Source of the DNA: Brachynemurus nebulosus
Lineage: Eukaryota; Arthropoda; Insecta; Neuroptera; Myrmeleontidae
NCBI GenBank assembly: GCA_035578155.1
Contig: JAPWDM010000009.1
Location: forward strand, 4,438,001-4,502,000
Direction: 5' to 3'
DNA length: 64,000 bases
A program made the translations under genes and the position numbers. The notes under the pieces are model-generated. The model worked only from the letters and a program-made list of their open reading frames with translations, was not told where the DNA came from and searched no databases. Shown here piece by piece: positions 46,926-58,915 of this stretch (position 1 is the first letter of the stretch; every line of letters starts with the position of its first letter).

Positions 46926-47635
46926 ACTGTGGTGATGCTACTGCTCGGTGTTGAAGTCTTAATATGCGTGTAGCTAAAACTAGTGTTGGGTACAGCAGTC
47001 TTCTGCTATGCCGTACGTAATGTTGATACAGTAGAGTCCCAACATTTTAAACGATCAAGTAAATCCTCTCTTGTTAAATCTATAAAATTATCTATGTTTT
47101 GTATTAATCAGCCAAGTAGCCAGGCGTAGTTAGACCATGAGTATGATTCTCGTGACGAATTACACTGGTAAAAGCTCTTTCTGCAGTTTTCTTTCCAATT
47201 CTAGATAAATATCGGTATAGCTAGCTTAGAAATATGGCTGTAGACGCTTAGCTGTCAAATTTTAGTCCTTGACACCACTTCCTTTTCCCTCCACTTACAT
47301 CATGGTGAAATATATACCTAATTGTAATGTGCAGTTGTGTCAGTACAGTTGGAAAAATTAATGAGGTGGGTGATGTATTTTATACATAGACTATTGTTAT
47401 TAGGTATTTTGACTCGTATATTCGAAATGTTTGTGGTTTTTCCATTTTAGTGGTTGTTTTATTTACTTCAATAGAAAAGCTGTGTTTTACTGTTCATCTT
47501 ATATCAACCAATTCTTATAAAATTTTATACATTTTCATTTAAACTGTTGTCAGTTTCAGAAAATATTAAACTCCTAGTTCCGAGATTGATAGATATTAAC
47601 CACCTTTTATACAAACCAAAGTTATTTTCATATAT
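46926..47635. other. AT-rich DNA with a tRNA-Pro-like word
   Basis: 47125-47153 (gtagttagaccatga, gtatgattctcg) resembles the D-arm to anticodon-stem part of tRNA-Pro, without the 3' half. Probably a SINE scrap. Confidence 0.3.
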
Positions 47636-47705
47636 CATCCAGGAATCAAACTAGGGACTGTTGGTGTTTGAAAGACCACATATTTACTACTTAACTATAA
47701 CGCTA
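47636..47705 (-). repeat. tRNA-like pseudogene or SINE head
   Basis: Minus strand: A-like tagttaagtag (47688-47698), an anticodon-arm-like tggtctttcaaacacca, and a B-like agtttgattcc (47643-47653). The overall length fits a tRNA but several conserved positions are altered. Confidence 0.4.
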
Positions 47706-50345
47706 ATGCCAAGGATTTGTTACATTAAAATACATATATAAACTTTTCCGTACCACTTTGTAGTTTCAAAATGTTACATGTATTATGTTATAATGTTATA
47801 AAAGTGTTTCCTACATGTACCTACATGTACGTACATGTTCATGCAACAACTTGGTTGCATGTTTGTTTCATAATGTCTGGCGTAATCTAAGATAAACGTC
47901 TACTATACCAGCTTAGGTTCATTCTAAAGCTACGTTTACTCCTGCAATTCTGACATTCGAGTAGGTATATTATTAATGAAAAAAAAAAATTCCGTAAGTG
48001 CGTGTCGGTGACGCACTAAATTAAGGTTCCTTCGTAGATTTTGGAATAAAATTTAGGGTATTTAAGTAAGGTGTAATTCATCCATAAAGTTTGAAGTTAA
48101 AAATTTCGCAAACGAGGTTAAAATAACCATTTTTTTTTTAAAATGATTTTTCGAATAATATCTGACACGATGCACGGAAATTTCAGAAAAATTACCATGC
48201 TCTCTTATAATGCGTGCGCGATCGACGATCAAAGTAAAAAATATATTATAGCATGGTAAAATTTAAAGTGCTAACACAACTTCTATCACACTCTTATGCA
48301 TATATGTTATAGTTTAATTCTTGTTGTCGTACTCTTTCATTTGCGCATCTGACCCGCAACCATATGTTGCTTGGGCTGTACCTGTAAAAACTTCGAAGAT
48401 GCCCGATCTTTTCCGACGTTCGATTCTTTATGATGCATACAAAAATGATTGTGCAACAATATATTCTAATACTGAAGATAGTGAAATAACAAAATGATGA
48501 ATTAAACGATGACCATCCGTTCTGTAAGATATTCTAATGAACACTGCTTCGACACCACACAACACTACGCCAGTAGTGACCAGTTACTTGCAACACCACC
48601 AGTTTGGCTATGTGACCTTCATATATGATTGTATTGATACCTTCTGCAGCTTGCCTCGCTATGTGACAGCGTTGATACCTTCTCTTTCTTTCTTTCTACT
48701 ATTAGCTTCTTTTCTTCTTTTCTACTTTTCTTCTATTTTAAGACAGCATGGTAATTTTTGTAAGAAAAACAATCAAACAATATTTTTCTGTCGGTAATGG
48801 ATCTTTTTACTGTGCTGTTTTACAAATTTTACGGAGCTAATATTACGGAAAGAACATTCTATCCTTTAAATTTTCTATGAATAATTATAATTTTTAGATT
48901 TTTATCGTACAAAATTGAATATGTTCGCCTTTTACACGTCGATTGTAGTGCTGAGCACAGGAATTTTTATATGAATTTTCTCTGTGTGTAGGATTTGTGG
49001 AAAAAGCGAAATTTTGTGCAGTTTCCAGCATTTTTCCTTAATGCGTGCTAAAATTTCAATTATTGGGGACCATTTTCTCAACTATAAGATACTTTTACCA
49101 AACCAACTTAGCCGAAATAATCGAAATTAAGTATTTTCAGCAAGTTTTGAATCTCCCATGCAATGTTGGACCGTAAAAAAAATTTTTATAATCACTTTTC
49201 TAATGCAGGAAACAATCACAATAAACTAAGGAAACTTTTTTTTGCTCATGTTCATAGATCCGAAGAATATGGAGATGTGATTGACGGACTTTTCTTCGGA
49301 ACTCTAAAAGTAGAAAGGGTACTGATTGTTATAATTTGCTTTTTGGATATGATGCCATAATTCAGATATTTAAATTTGGATTCATATTTGTCGTGGTGAT
49401 GAATTAAGGTAGTTTTGAATCATCCTAACATATTTAAAACAAAAAATTTATTCCTTTTTTTTTTGTAGGTAAGATAAGAAATTAATAAACGACTTGTGTT
49501 GTTTGCATGATAAATAGGGCTCAATTAAATGTTGATAAAATCGGTCGGTATTATGGTAAGGAATAATTTTCCATGAAACTATGTGAGTCATATATACAAT
49601 AAGTAATTGATTATTTTGTAAAATGAAATCAATAAGTTACTAGAAAATAGAAAAATATTCTATTTCTAATATTCAACCAAAACTGGATTCCATAGATATA
49701 ATGATATATCAGAAATTAAGAATAAATAATTTTCTATAGAAAATCGTTTCTCCGAAAATTCGATTCCTTGAAGTTTCATAATTTGAAATTTAATTAGGTA
49801 TATCCTAATTATTATCTTATAGTTTCACGAATTAGTCAATGAATATAATTATGAAATTGTTAATTTATAACAATGTCCTCTCTTCTATTTTTTGAAAAAT
49901 CACCCTGGATTTTAGCTTTATATTCGAATAGTTTATCCCGGTAATTTAAAAAAAAAAAATAAAATTTTACGAAGGAATATTTATACGGATAATTTTACGA
50001 AGGAAGCTTGTTGGCTAATGGCTACCCAGCCAGTCTCCAGACAACAAAAAAGGTAACGGAAATTCCCATGTAGTAATATTCCATTAAATATACTTTGGCA
50101 ATAAATCAATCGAATTGTACAATATAACTGTTTGTCTTGATCTACAGGTTTGAATTTGTTTATTATTTTCAATTACCTAGCAACGCTACTTAGGTATAAT
50201 TTAACTGAAATTTTTGTAAATTGTGCTTGCTGATTGGTTTAAAAGCGAGAGCAAATTAATCTTTTAGTCCCTTGAGACTAAAAGTGACATTTGACTCTCT
50301 TTTATGAGCGACTAAGTCATGTCTTTTGGTCTTGGAATTGCAAAA
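47706..50345. other. AT-rich DNA with no feature seen
   Basis: Longest quiet stretch of the window (about 2.6 kb). Frames of 60-90 codons (48537-48797, 49163-49360, 49981-50172) have no recognisable domains. The word aattttacgaaggaa is duplicated at 49964 and 49990. Confidence 0.4.
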
Positions 50346-50416
50346 AAAAGTTATTGGGTCCTGAAGATGGTGTTTTCGCGACACCGAAACCGGTCGACAG
50401 TTTGATTTTGACTTTT
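50346..50416 (+). ncRNA. Hammerhead-like ribozyme motif (type I layout)
   Basis: ctgaaga (50361-50367) is followed by a 5-bp stem ggtgt/acacc (50369-50373 with 50381-50385, loop of 7) and gaaa (50386-50389), the order of the hammerhead core. Next comes self-complementary ccgg (50390-50393) as a minimal helix III, then tc, the expected cleavage position after C50395. Helix I would pair gtc/gac (50358-50360 with 50396-50398) and, beyond an internal loop, aaaagtta (50346-50353) with tgactttt (50409-50416). One extra T (50368) at the base of helix II is a departure from the consensus. Penelope-like retroelements and retrozymes are known to carry type I hammerheads with tiny helix III. Activity is unproven. 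Confidence 0.45.
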
Positions 50417-50570
50417 ATTTCGCAAATTGTATCGTCAAATTATGTCATTATTTTCAATTTTTCTAAATTACCGAATTCGTTTTCGAAAAAAACTATATTT
50501 ATCAAAAAAATTCACATCTATTACATGACGTAAAATGGAGAAAAAATGTCCAGGGATACATTCGAATGGA

Positions 50571-50672
<102 letters not shown>

Positions 50673-51060
50673 TTATATACTCTTTTGCTTGAAAAAAAAA
50701 ACCATTCGTATATATTATATATATACATTCATATACCACTCTGTATCTCTCATTCTTTATTTTGCTTCATTTTTTTCTTCGTATGAAAAACCTCCCAATG
50801 GCTCAATGTTTTATATAAGACACACATACATTTACAATAAAATCTATATATAAACTACCGTTTAAAAGTTTGGAAACACACAAATTTTTGCAGATTACAA
50901 AATTTTGTTTATCAAACATTTTAATAAATTAGTTTGTTATTAAAATGAATTAGTTCGTATACCACAATAATAACTAATAATATTATAAGAACTTTTACAT
51001 TGTCATCTTTTGTTGGTAGTCTCCCATATTGTTTTTTTGATAAATGCACGTGTTTTATTA

Positions 51061-51422
51061 CAGTCTTGGTCTTGGTCTTGGTTTTGCAAAATGCAGTCTT
51101 GGTCTTGGTATTGCTAAAGGATCTTGCAATTTCTTGCATTTTTTTATTAGCGAATTTTTTCCTCCTAAAATCAGAATTTTCTCTCTTTACGGTATTAATT
51201 ATACTTTTAAACTATTTAAATAATTTAGCAAGAGTCTTGCTTTTTTCTTGCTATTGTCTTGGTCTTACTCACTTGAGTCTTGGTATTGGTCTTGCAGCCA
51301 TACTTATAGTCTTGGTCTTGGTCTTGGTCTTGGTCTTGGTCTTGCTCTTGGTATACATAGTCTTGGTCTCGGTCTTGGTCTTGCAAAAAATGCAAGACCA
51401 AGACCAATTTTGCTCATCATTA
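51061..51422 (+). mobile_element. hAT-like MITE family A, copy A4 (5' truncated)
   Basis: Carries the core and the longest TCTTGG array of the family (about seven units near 51310-51350). The right end is tttgctcatcatta. The left ~100 bp present in A6 are missing and no target duplication is visible. The 160-codon frame across it consists of Val-Leu repeats and is an artefact. Confidence 0.85.
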
Positions 51423-51770
51423 AAAATAATAATTTTGTTTTTTGATAATAGTACTAATCATCTTTTTTACCTTGTTCGATAATATACAGCAAAGATTCTT
51501 TTTATAATATACCCTGTTTAGATAGAAATTAAATTATATTTCTATCTCTTTTTAAATACAAATACTGAATATACAGATTGATAACTATGACTTGCGATTT
51601 CGATGTGTATAAAATACAAATGTATATGATAATTGCAAAAAAAAGTGCAAAATATTTAATAATCAGTCAAAAACTTATACTGCTATAAAATATATAAGTG
51701 TATTTCGTATTAAAAATGCATTTAATATTTAATACATGAAACATCCTGTATACAAATTATATATTTGTAG

Positions 51771-52238
51771 TAGTGATGTCGGATAATTAATCGATTAATC
51801 GGTTTAGTCGATTAATTTTGTTTACATTTAGTCATTTTTTAGTCGACTATTTTACCCTCGACTAAATGACTAAAATGACTAATATTTTTTTAAACGTCTA
51901 AAAACGACTAATTTAACAGTATTTCTGCATTATTTATTAGACTCGAAAAAATGAAAAATATGATCTGTTTGTATGATTTTTTACTTTTATGTGAATAATA
52001 CATTGTAATAAGTAATTTTTTTTTTTTTGAAAAAGAAAAAAATTAAAAAGTCAAAATTTAAATTAAAATCATTGTCTTGGAAAGAGTTACATAGGTTACC
52101 CTATTCATGAATTCGACTAAAAATTTAGTCGATTAATCGAATATTCTATGCTCGATATTTTCGACTAATGACTAATGTTGTCGGAAAAACAGTTTTAGTC
52201 GATTAATCGACTAACTGCATCTCGACTTGACATCACTA
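51771..52238. mobile_element. hAT-like MITE family B
   Basis: Ends tagtgatgtcgg and, inverted, tagtgatgtcaa are flanked by a perfect 8-bp duplication atttgtag (51763-51770 and 52239-52246). Both subterminal regions are arrays of gactaa/ttagtc and gattaatc words. The 468 bp are non-coding. The tagtgatg tip is shared with family A, which suggests related transposases. Confidence 0.92.
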
Positions 52239-52509
52239 ATTTGTAGTATATGCTTAAAAGGAATAAAAAATATATTACGAAATATGTTTGCTTCTTTCTC
52301 GTACGTGTATTATAAAAAGAATCCTTGGTGTAATTATAATTTTTTAATCGAAAAATTAATTTTGAACTGCGTTATGGTTTTTTGCGATTTCCCACGATTT
52401 TTATAAATTGGAATCGGTAGATTTTGAAACTAGGCAACTCCTCTATTCAGTGATGACGTTACTGAATGTTCCTAGCGTTTCCAAACTTTTAAACGGTAGT
52501 GTATATACA

Positions 52510-53340
52510 ATTCTGATTATATATTATATACATTATACACCTAACTACTACATCGGCACCAAATATGGAAGTATATACATATAAATCTATAAAGTTCAAG
52601 CCGAACCGATACTATATTGAGAGTCGTACGTATATACATAGTCGATACATATTATGTACATATAGCAGTGCGAGCCGTCAGAGCGACCGGGCTTCGCTCG
52701 CTCGCTCGCTTGCTCAGCGTACGTATATATGGCAATAATCATCAGCTATTACTTATAATCGAACTCCAATCAGTGTGTTGGCACGGCGCGAATGGTGATT
52801 GGTTGATCGGTCCGCAGTGCGCAATATCGAATTGAATCGAAATCAACCCATTTGCTCCAGTTTGATATGATCGGTGCATACCATCGGTGCGCGCCCCGTT
52901 ACCCCCCTGCCCGGCCCCGTGGTACTTACTCGGTAGGTATATGCGATATACGAAGAATTACATAAAAGTTGGAGTATGGATGTATGGATGTAGTTAGTAT
53001 AGGAGTATGTACATAGATAGAGTGTTTGCTTCTGAACTGAACGATCTCCTCCACGTCTCATCTCCGCCAGTGTCGCTCACTACGCCACACCACGGACCAA
53101 CCAATATACCATTTTTAGCGAAATTTTCGAATGGGAAATTTGGTTGGTACAGCCGGTGTCGTTGTGAGTGAGATTTGAATCGTTGAATTGGGAGTGTGAA
53201 GGAAACGTTTGTATTGGGGGTTTCTGAAACGCGCAATAACTCTCGATAAATTTGGGGAGAAGTCTAAAGTCGTAAACTGTAAGACGAATTCTCCAATCAG
53301 ATACATTCATTGTCCAAAACAAAGTTTTTTGGACAAAAGA
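52510..53340. promoter_or_regulatory. CpG-richer island
   Basis: CpG words (cgagccgtcagagcgaccgg, cgctcgctcgctcgcttgct, gcacggcgcgaatgg, gtgcgcgccccgttaccccc) stand out. ggtgattggtt at 52794-52804 is identical to 59213-59223. A family-C-like ttttagcgaa word with diverged continuation lies at 53114-53165. Overlapping minus-strand frames of 60-80 codons have no known domains. A regulatory role is inferred from composition only. Confidence 0.3.
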
Positions 53341-53343
53341 CTA

Positions 53344-55491
53344 AGGTACCTGGAGGTAATATGGTTAATCGCTTAATATGGTCATTTTCTTATATCTCGA
53401 AAAGTAACTAAACCACATGCCGTGGGTACTATTTTACTGACGCCACTTTGACAGTTAAAAAAGTTCAGTTCTGCCGAAATTTGTATTCAACTTTGCCGAA
53501 TTGAATCAAAAGTAGGTCAGTAAACTTCCCAGATTGTCATGAGGATCGACCTTCTATTTTTTTATTCTCTGTTCAGCCTAAAACCTTCAACATCTGCAGG
53601 AAATATGGACGAAAAATGCAAATTATCCTTCACAGACATGACGAAGTCATGATCATGACCATATTTTCTGTACACGATGAAAATATGGACATTTTCACTT
53701 TTTTTTTTTAAGTAAACTGATTTTTTTTTTAAGTTCTTAATTGTTACCAAAATTTTTCCTTCTCTTACAAGTAAAGGTCCCGAGGCCGGACCTATCGATT
53801 TCGATGAAACTTAAATATATTGTAGAACACTAAAAACTAAGGGACACGTATTTTTTTTTATCTGCGGAAAAACGGTTTGAAGGGGTGAAATCGCCCTCTA
53901 AAAATTGGGGTAAAAATTTAATTTTTCAAATATCTCGAAAACAGTAAGAGATAGAGCAAAAGTTTAAATTGGCGATATTACTCTTTTTTAAAGAGCTATC
54001 TATTGATATGCAATTTGTTCATATTACATCAACAGGGGTGGTTGGGGGTTAAAATTTGGGGGTTAATTTTGCAAAAAGGGGGTGAAAAATAAACAATATA
54101 AAAATTTTGTTTACAGATTTGAAATCTACGTCAAAAAATCTAATTGACCTGTTTTTGCTCAATGCCCTAATATTAAGTCTAGGGGTAGTTAACTAGAGGG
54201 TGACTATGTCAAATAGTCGTACAATTTGGGTATTTCAAGAAGTTCTTCTTCATGGAAAACAGCTTAAGACAATTAGAATAACGTAGAAATGAAATTCTCG
54301 AATTCAAAATTGAGTTTGAGCAACATTGGAGAGGGGGTGAGTCACCCTCTTAAATTACATACTAATTTACATACACTAATTTTTGCAATTACCACACTGA
54401 CAGGGGGTAATAATGTCACAATAGATGTTTCTGAAGTTAGACTATCGTATATAAGGTTTTGAAGGTTTGAAATTCTCGAATTCAAAATTGAGTTTGAGCA
54501 ACATTGAAGAGGGGGTGAGTCACCCTCTTAAATTACATACTAGTTTATATACACTAATTTTTGCTATTAACACACTGATAGTGGGTAAAATAATGTCACA
54601 ATAAGTGGTTCTGAAGTTGGACTATCATATGTAAGGTCTTTATTAGGTTTGTTTTTTAATGGATATTATAGTTTTCCTTATCGAAAATTATCGATACCGA
54701 AAATTACATAACCTAACCTAAAATAACGAAACCTAATAAAAACCTTATATACGATAGTCTAACTTCAGAAACATCTATTGTGACATTATTACCCCCTGTC
54801 AGTGTGGTAATTGCAAAAATTAGTGTATGTAAATTAGTATGTAATTTAAGAGGGTGACTCACCCCCTCGCCAATGTTGCTCAAACTCAATTTTGAATTCG
54901 AGAATTTCATTTCTACGTTATTCTAATTGTCTTAAGCTGTTTTCCATGAAGAAGAACTTCTTGAAATACCCAAATAGTACGATTATTCGACACAGTCACC
55001 CTCTAGTTAACTACCCCTAGACTTAATATTAGGATATTGAGCAAAAACAGGTCAATTAGATTTTTTGACGTAGATTTCAAATCTGTAAACAAAATTTTTA
55101 TATTGTTTATCTTTCACCCCCTTTTTGCAAAATTAACCCCCAAATTTTAACCCCCAACCACCCCTGTTGATGTAATTTGAACAAATTGCATATCAATAGA
55201 TAGCTCTTTAAAAAAGAGTAATATCGCCAATTTAAACTTTTGCTCTATCTCTTACTGTTTTCGAGATATTTGAAAAATTAAATTTTTACCCCAATTTTTG
55301 GAGGGCGATTTCACCCCTTCAAACCGTTTTTTCCGCAGATAAAAAAAAATACGTGCCCCTTAGTTTTTAGTGTACTACAACATATTTAAGTTTCATCAAA
55401 ATCGATAGGTCCGGCCTCGGGACCTTTACTTGTTAGTGTTTATGATATATGACCTCAAAGCTTCAGGTGACCATATTACCCCCATGTACCT
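53344..55491. mobile_element. Outer TA-flanked element hosting foldback D1
   Basis: Left end aggtacctggaggtaatatg (after TA, 53342-53343) and right end, inverted, aggtacatgggggtaatatg (before TA, 55492-55493) match at about 21 of 24 positions. Most of the interior is the foldback at 53767-55433, leaving about 480 bp of host MITE. Confidence 0.6.
53767..55433. mobile_element. Large foldback element D1
   Basis: Left arm 53767-54460 and right arm 54739-55433 are near-complementary over about 0.69 kb, from acaagtaaaggtcccgaggc inwards, around a 278-bp loop. The loop contains a direct second copy (54469-54646) of the last ~178 bp of the left arm. A diverged copy lies at 2848-3605. No coding frame. 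A transcript would form a very long hairpin. Confidence 0.93.
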
Positions 55492-55569
55492 TAATTTAAG
55501 CTTTTGTGATAACTGAGAAATACTTGAATTGTTCCACATTAGAATCGAATTTACGTACGAGCACTTCAG

Positions 55570-55905
55570 TAGAAATGAGCCAAATGAGTCTTGGTCTTGC
55601 AGTCTTGTCTTAGTCTTGTATTTTTTGCAAGACCAAGACTATGTATACCAAAAGCAAGACCAATACCAAGATTCAAGCGAGCAAGGCCACGGCAAAAGCA
55701 AGAAAAAAGCAAGACTCTTGCTAAACTATTTAAATAATTTGAAGGTACATTTAATACCGTAAAGAGAGAAAATTCTGATTTTAGTAGGAAAAAATTCGCT
55801 AATAAAAAAATGCAAGATAGTGCAAGATTTTGTAGCAATACCAGCACCAAGACCAAGACCAAGACTGAAACTGCTCTAGCAAAACCAAGAGAACAAGACA
55901 AGAAA
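55570..55905 (-). mobile_element. hAT-like MITE family A, copy A5 (truncated)
   Basis: Starts tagaaatgagccaaatgagt (mutated tip), contains CCAAGA arrays and the shared core in minus orientation, and stops abruptly near 55905 without the second terminal repeat. Confidence 0.85.
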
Positions 55906-55924
55906 ATTTCAAAAATAAGGAATA

Positions 55925-56120
55925 GAATTGAAAGGGCACTGCTTTTTCATTTTTTTTACCCGCTAACCGTATTTTTCGGGAAATTGTGAAAAATTTTTGA
56001 AATTCTCCAAGGAGAGGAGTCTTCATAAAAGTACTCAGGGGCCTCCACATGGGAAACATTCACGGGCCACCAAGTTAGAAGTGTCTCGGGGCCTCCACAG
56101 AGGTAAATCCGGCCCTTATT
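55925..56120 (-). repeat. gggccggattta-family repeat H, inverted copy
   Basis: Read on the minus strand it starts aagggccggatttacctctg, then tggaggccccgagacactt, as at 12974-13060. It abuts truncated A5. Confidence 0.6.
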
Positions 56121-58005
56121 ATACTGATACGTTAGTAAATACGTTGTCTATTACTGAGTTTCCCCTTGTTATTTAAAATATTTTTTTAGCAACTATTACA
56201 CTGGATCGAAGATTATTTTTAAAAAAAATAGAATCCTTAGCGATAGCTCTTTTAAAGGATATCTCACAGGATATTGTTAATTAAAACTTTTTTTTGATCA
56301 AACTGACGCTCCATATTACCCCCAAAAAAATTTGTTTCTAATCGTTGCCAGGCAATATATGTACACGTCATCAAAACCTAACATTATACCAAATTTCAAA
56401 TTGATTGAGTGATCTTAAAAGCGTTTTATTTTTCTCGACAAAAAGAAATTCATCGTAAGAAATTCGCTATGTTATGCACGACGCTGCGACAGGGGTATTT
56501 GATTATATATTGTGTGGTGTGTCACCTCTACGATACTGTTTCTGGCTCACCGATGGCGCGAACGTATCCTCCACACTTCAGTCCCTCCACATTCTACGAC
56601 CCGTTCGTTGCCTGATATGCCTGTGTTGTCTTGCCTCTCTATTAGATGCATGTATTGTATAGCTTCGATGTTGGTACTAGCTTAGAGAGTAGTAGTAGTA
56701 GTACTATATTATGTATAGAAGGTAGAATAGTTTTTAGTCGATGCTTCGAATACTGCCGTGTGCTTCGAAGCTTCGATGGACCATTTTCAACTACATATAT
56801 ATAGATTCATTTTGTATAGATCGGACGGAGTCTGTAGGCACCCATATCTGTTTTGTCTAGTGATGACTTTCTAGGTATATAGTGTTTTGCTGTTAAAATA
56901 GTAGAACAATGCAGTTCCAGCTTTTTTTTTGTCCTTTTTTTGAAGATATTTAATTTTTCTTTCTTGACTCTGTTCATTTTAAAATTAGTTTCTGTTTGAA
57001 CGAACCTAAAAAACACTCCGAATAAGATGGACTCAGAACGGTTTTGCTTCTAAGAAAACCTTTCTTAAATTTTTTTGATATTCAGACAAATTTGGAATCT
57101 CTACCTTTCTCAAACATTCTCGGAATTCGTATTTCTAAAGATTTCACACTAAAAATTCGCTTGAACACCATAATCGTCGCAAGAATTCATCGGTAAACTC
57201 TAGTCCAACAACTATTTCTACAAAATTAAAAATTTTCTAAAAAATTTTTTTGATGCTGGGACCAATTTAATTGTATTGAACTATACAATACATCTATAAT
57301 ATAATACGGTAACTTCGTAGTACGTCGATTCAATGCTAGGATTGGACCATTTTTACTCCATTACTATTACTTTATATGTATATAGATAGATTCATCTCTG
57401 GTATAGATCACGGTCTCACATAACAGTATACAGGCTGATTCTTTTAGAATAGATTTTGATTCCATTTAATTTACTGAAACCATTACTAGTTAGGTAACTA
57501 GTAATTAAATATGTGGTTTTAACTGACCATTAAAAACGAAATTGAAGAAAGGAGGAAGATAAGTTAAGAATGACTTAAAATAGTTCAGAGTTAGTTATCT
57601 TTCTTCAGTTACAGTGAGAAATCCAAAGGCGGGCCACGTAGTAAGTAGTTCTCAATGAAGGGGTGGCACACAGCTTCCTCACAGGTAACAGGTTTTAAGT
57701 GATTTTATGTTTAAACTGTATCTTATCTTAAATTTTGTGTCTTATCAGATTATTAACGTCATGTTTGAAACAAGAATAACTATATGGTTAGGATAGGGGA
57801 GACTGACTGTGTCTTTCAAAGAGTCCATTTCATGCACGCCGCGTCAAACTATTTTGCGTTTGCGCATGCGTACAGCACGCATTGTATTGAAATTTATAAG
57901 GAGATCATAATATATACTTAGTCTTACCTACAAATACTCTGAAAATTTGAACGAGGTAGGAGTAATAGTAGGTAAGATATTGACATTTAATGGGATTTCT
58001 CGGTA
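56121..58005. other. AT-rich DNA with a family C scrap
   Basis: 56459-56503 (gaaattcgctatgttatgca, cgctgcgacaggggtatttg) is the 3' end of family C alone. A slightly GC-richer stretch follows (56510-56640). No gene recognised. Confidence 0.45.
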
Positions 58006-58013
58006 GTATCGTG

Positions 58014-58474
58014 TAGTGATGAGCAAATGCAAGACCAAGACCAAGACTTGGCAGTCTTGGTCTTGGTCTTGTTCTTGCATTAAGAGTCTTGGTATTGGTC
58101 TTGCCAGAGCAGTTTGAGTCTTGGTCTTGGTCTTGGTCTTGCAAAATGCAGTCTTGGTCTTGGTCTTGTTATTGTTAAAAAATCTTGCACTTTCTTGCAT
58201 TTTTTTATTAGCGAATTTTTTTCCTCTAAAATCAGAATTTTTACTATCTTTACGTATTAATTATACTTTCAAACTATTTAAATAGTTTAGCAAGAGTCTT
58301 GCTTTTGTCTTGGCCTTGCTCACTTGAGTCTTGGTATTGGTCTTGCAGCCATAATTATAGTCTTGGTCTTGGTCATGCTCTTGGCATACATAGTCTTGGT
58401 TTTGGTTTTGGTCTTGCAAAAAATGCAATATCAAGACAAGACTGCAAGACCAGGACTAATTTTGCTCATCACTA
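58014..58474 (+). mobile_element. hAT-like MITE family A, reference copy A6
   Basis: Intact: perfect 14-bp ends tagtgatgagcaaa and tttgctcatcacta with the 8-bp duplication gtatcgtg (58006-58013 and 58475-58482). Each end can form a hairpin of CCAAGA against TCTTGG units. The core (about 58195-58300) has a palindromic actatttaaatagt centre. 461 bp, non-coding; it needs an external hAT transposase. The clean duplication implies recent insertion. Confidence 0.97.
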
Positions 58475-58482
58475 GTATCGTG

Positions 58483-58915
58483 GTTACTGTTATTACGATT
58501 GCGATGAAATTCGTAGAGGGGGCCATCTAGGGACAAAACTACACAATTTCTGATCCTCAGACACACAGCCGGAATGTAACTTCTAGAACGTAAAATACGC
58601 GTAGAAGCAGTGGTGGAAAATTTAGAAATTTAATACTTTTTTTAAGAAAAGTGTTAAAAGCTTTTTTTTAAAGCTTTTTAGGAGTGGAATTTTTTAGGAA
58701 GCCTAGAGTGGCACTTAGGGTAAATCTGTCACTGCGTGCAAGCTTCAGTTTGGAGGGAAAAAGTAACCGCAACACTTCCGTTACTTTAGTAACCTTGGAA
58801 AGGATAGAAATTTTTCTACAAACCATAAAAAAATCGACCTGTAGCACAATGCATAATCACACATATATACCTATACAATTCCATATTATTACATAATATA
58901 CTGACTGGTTCTTTC
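58483..58915. other. Unremarkable AT-rich DNA
   Basis: A 70-codon frame at 58684-58896 is not supported. Confidence 0.4.

Larger units (their letters stand above)
50853..52501. mobile_element. Tc1/mariner-like element with two nested MITEs
   Basis: Inverted ends share actaccgtttaaaagtttgg followed by aaac (50855-50878 and 52476-52499), bordered by TA (50851-50852 and 52502-52503). The aaagtttggaaac end is typical of Tc1-like elements. Of the 1649 bp, 51061-51422 and 51771-52238 are hAT-like MITEs, leaving about 0.8 kb of host element with no readable transposase. It is a decayed or internally deleted copy that served as an insertion target. Confidence 0.8.

Noticed and set aside
47124..47153. 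Possible tRNA-Pro gene
   Set aside because: Only a D-arm to anticodon-stem-like stretch is present; no T arm or acceptor stem follows.
51000..51482. 160-codon open frame, the longest in the window
   Set aside because: It is a translation of TCTTGG arrays (Val-Leu strings) and the MITE A4 core; it recurs in other copies of the MITE with frame breaks.
54708..54722. cctaacctaa, two units of the insect telomere repeat
   Set aside because: Only two units inside the loop of foldback D1; too short to mean anything.
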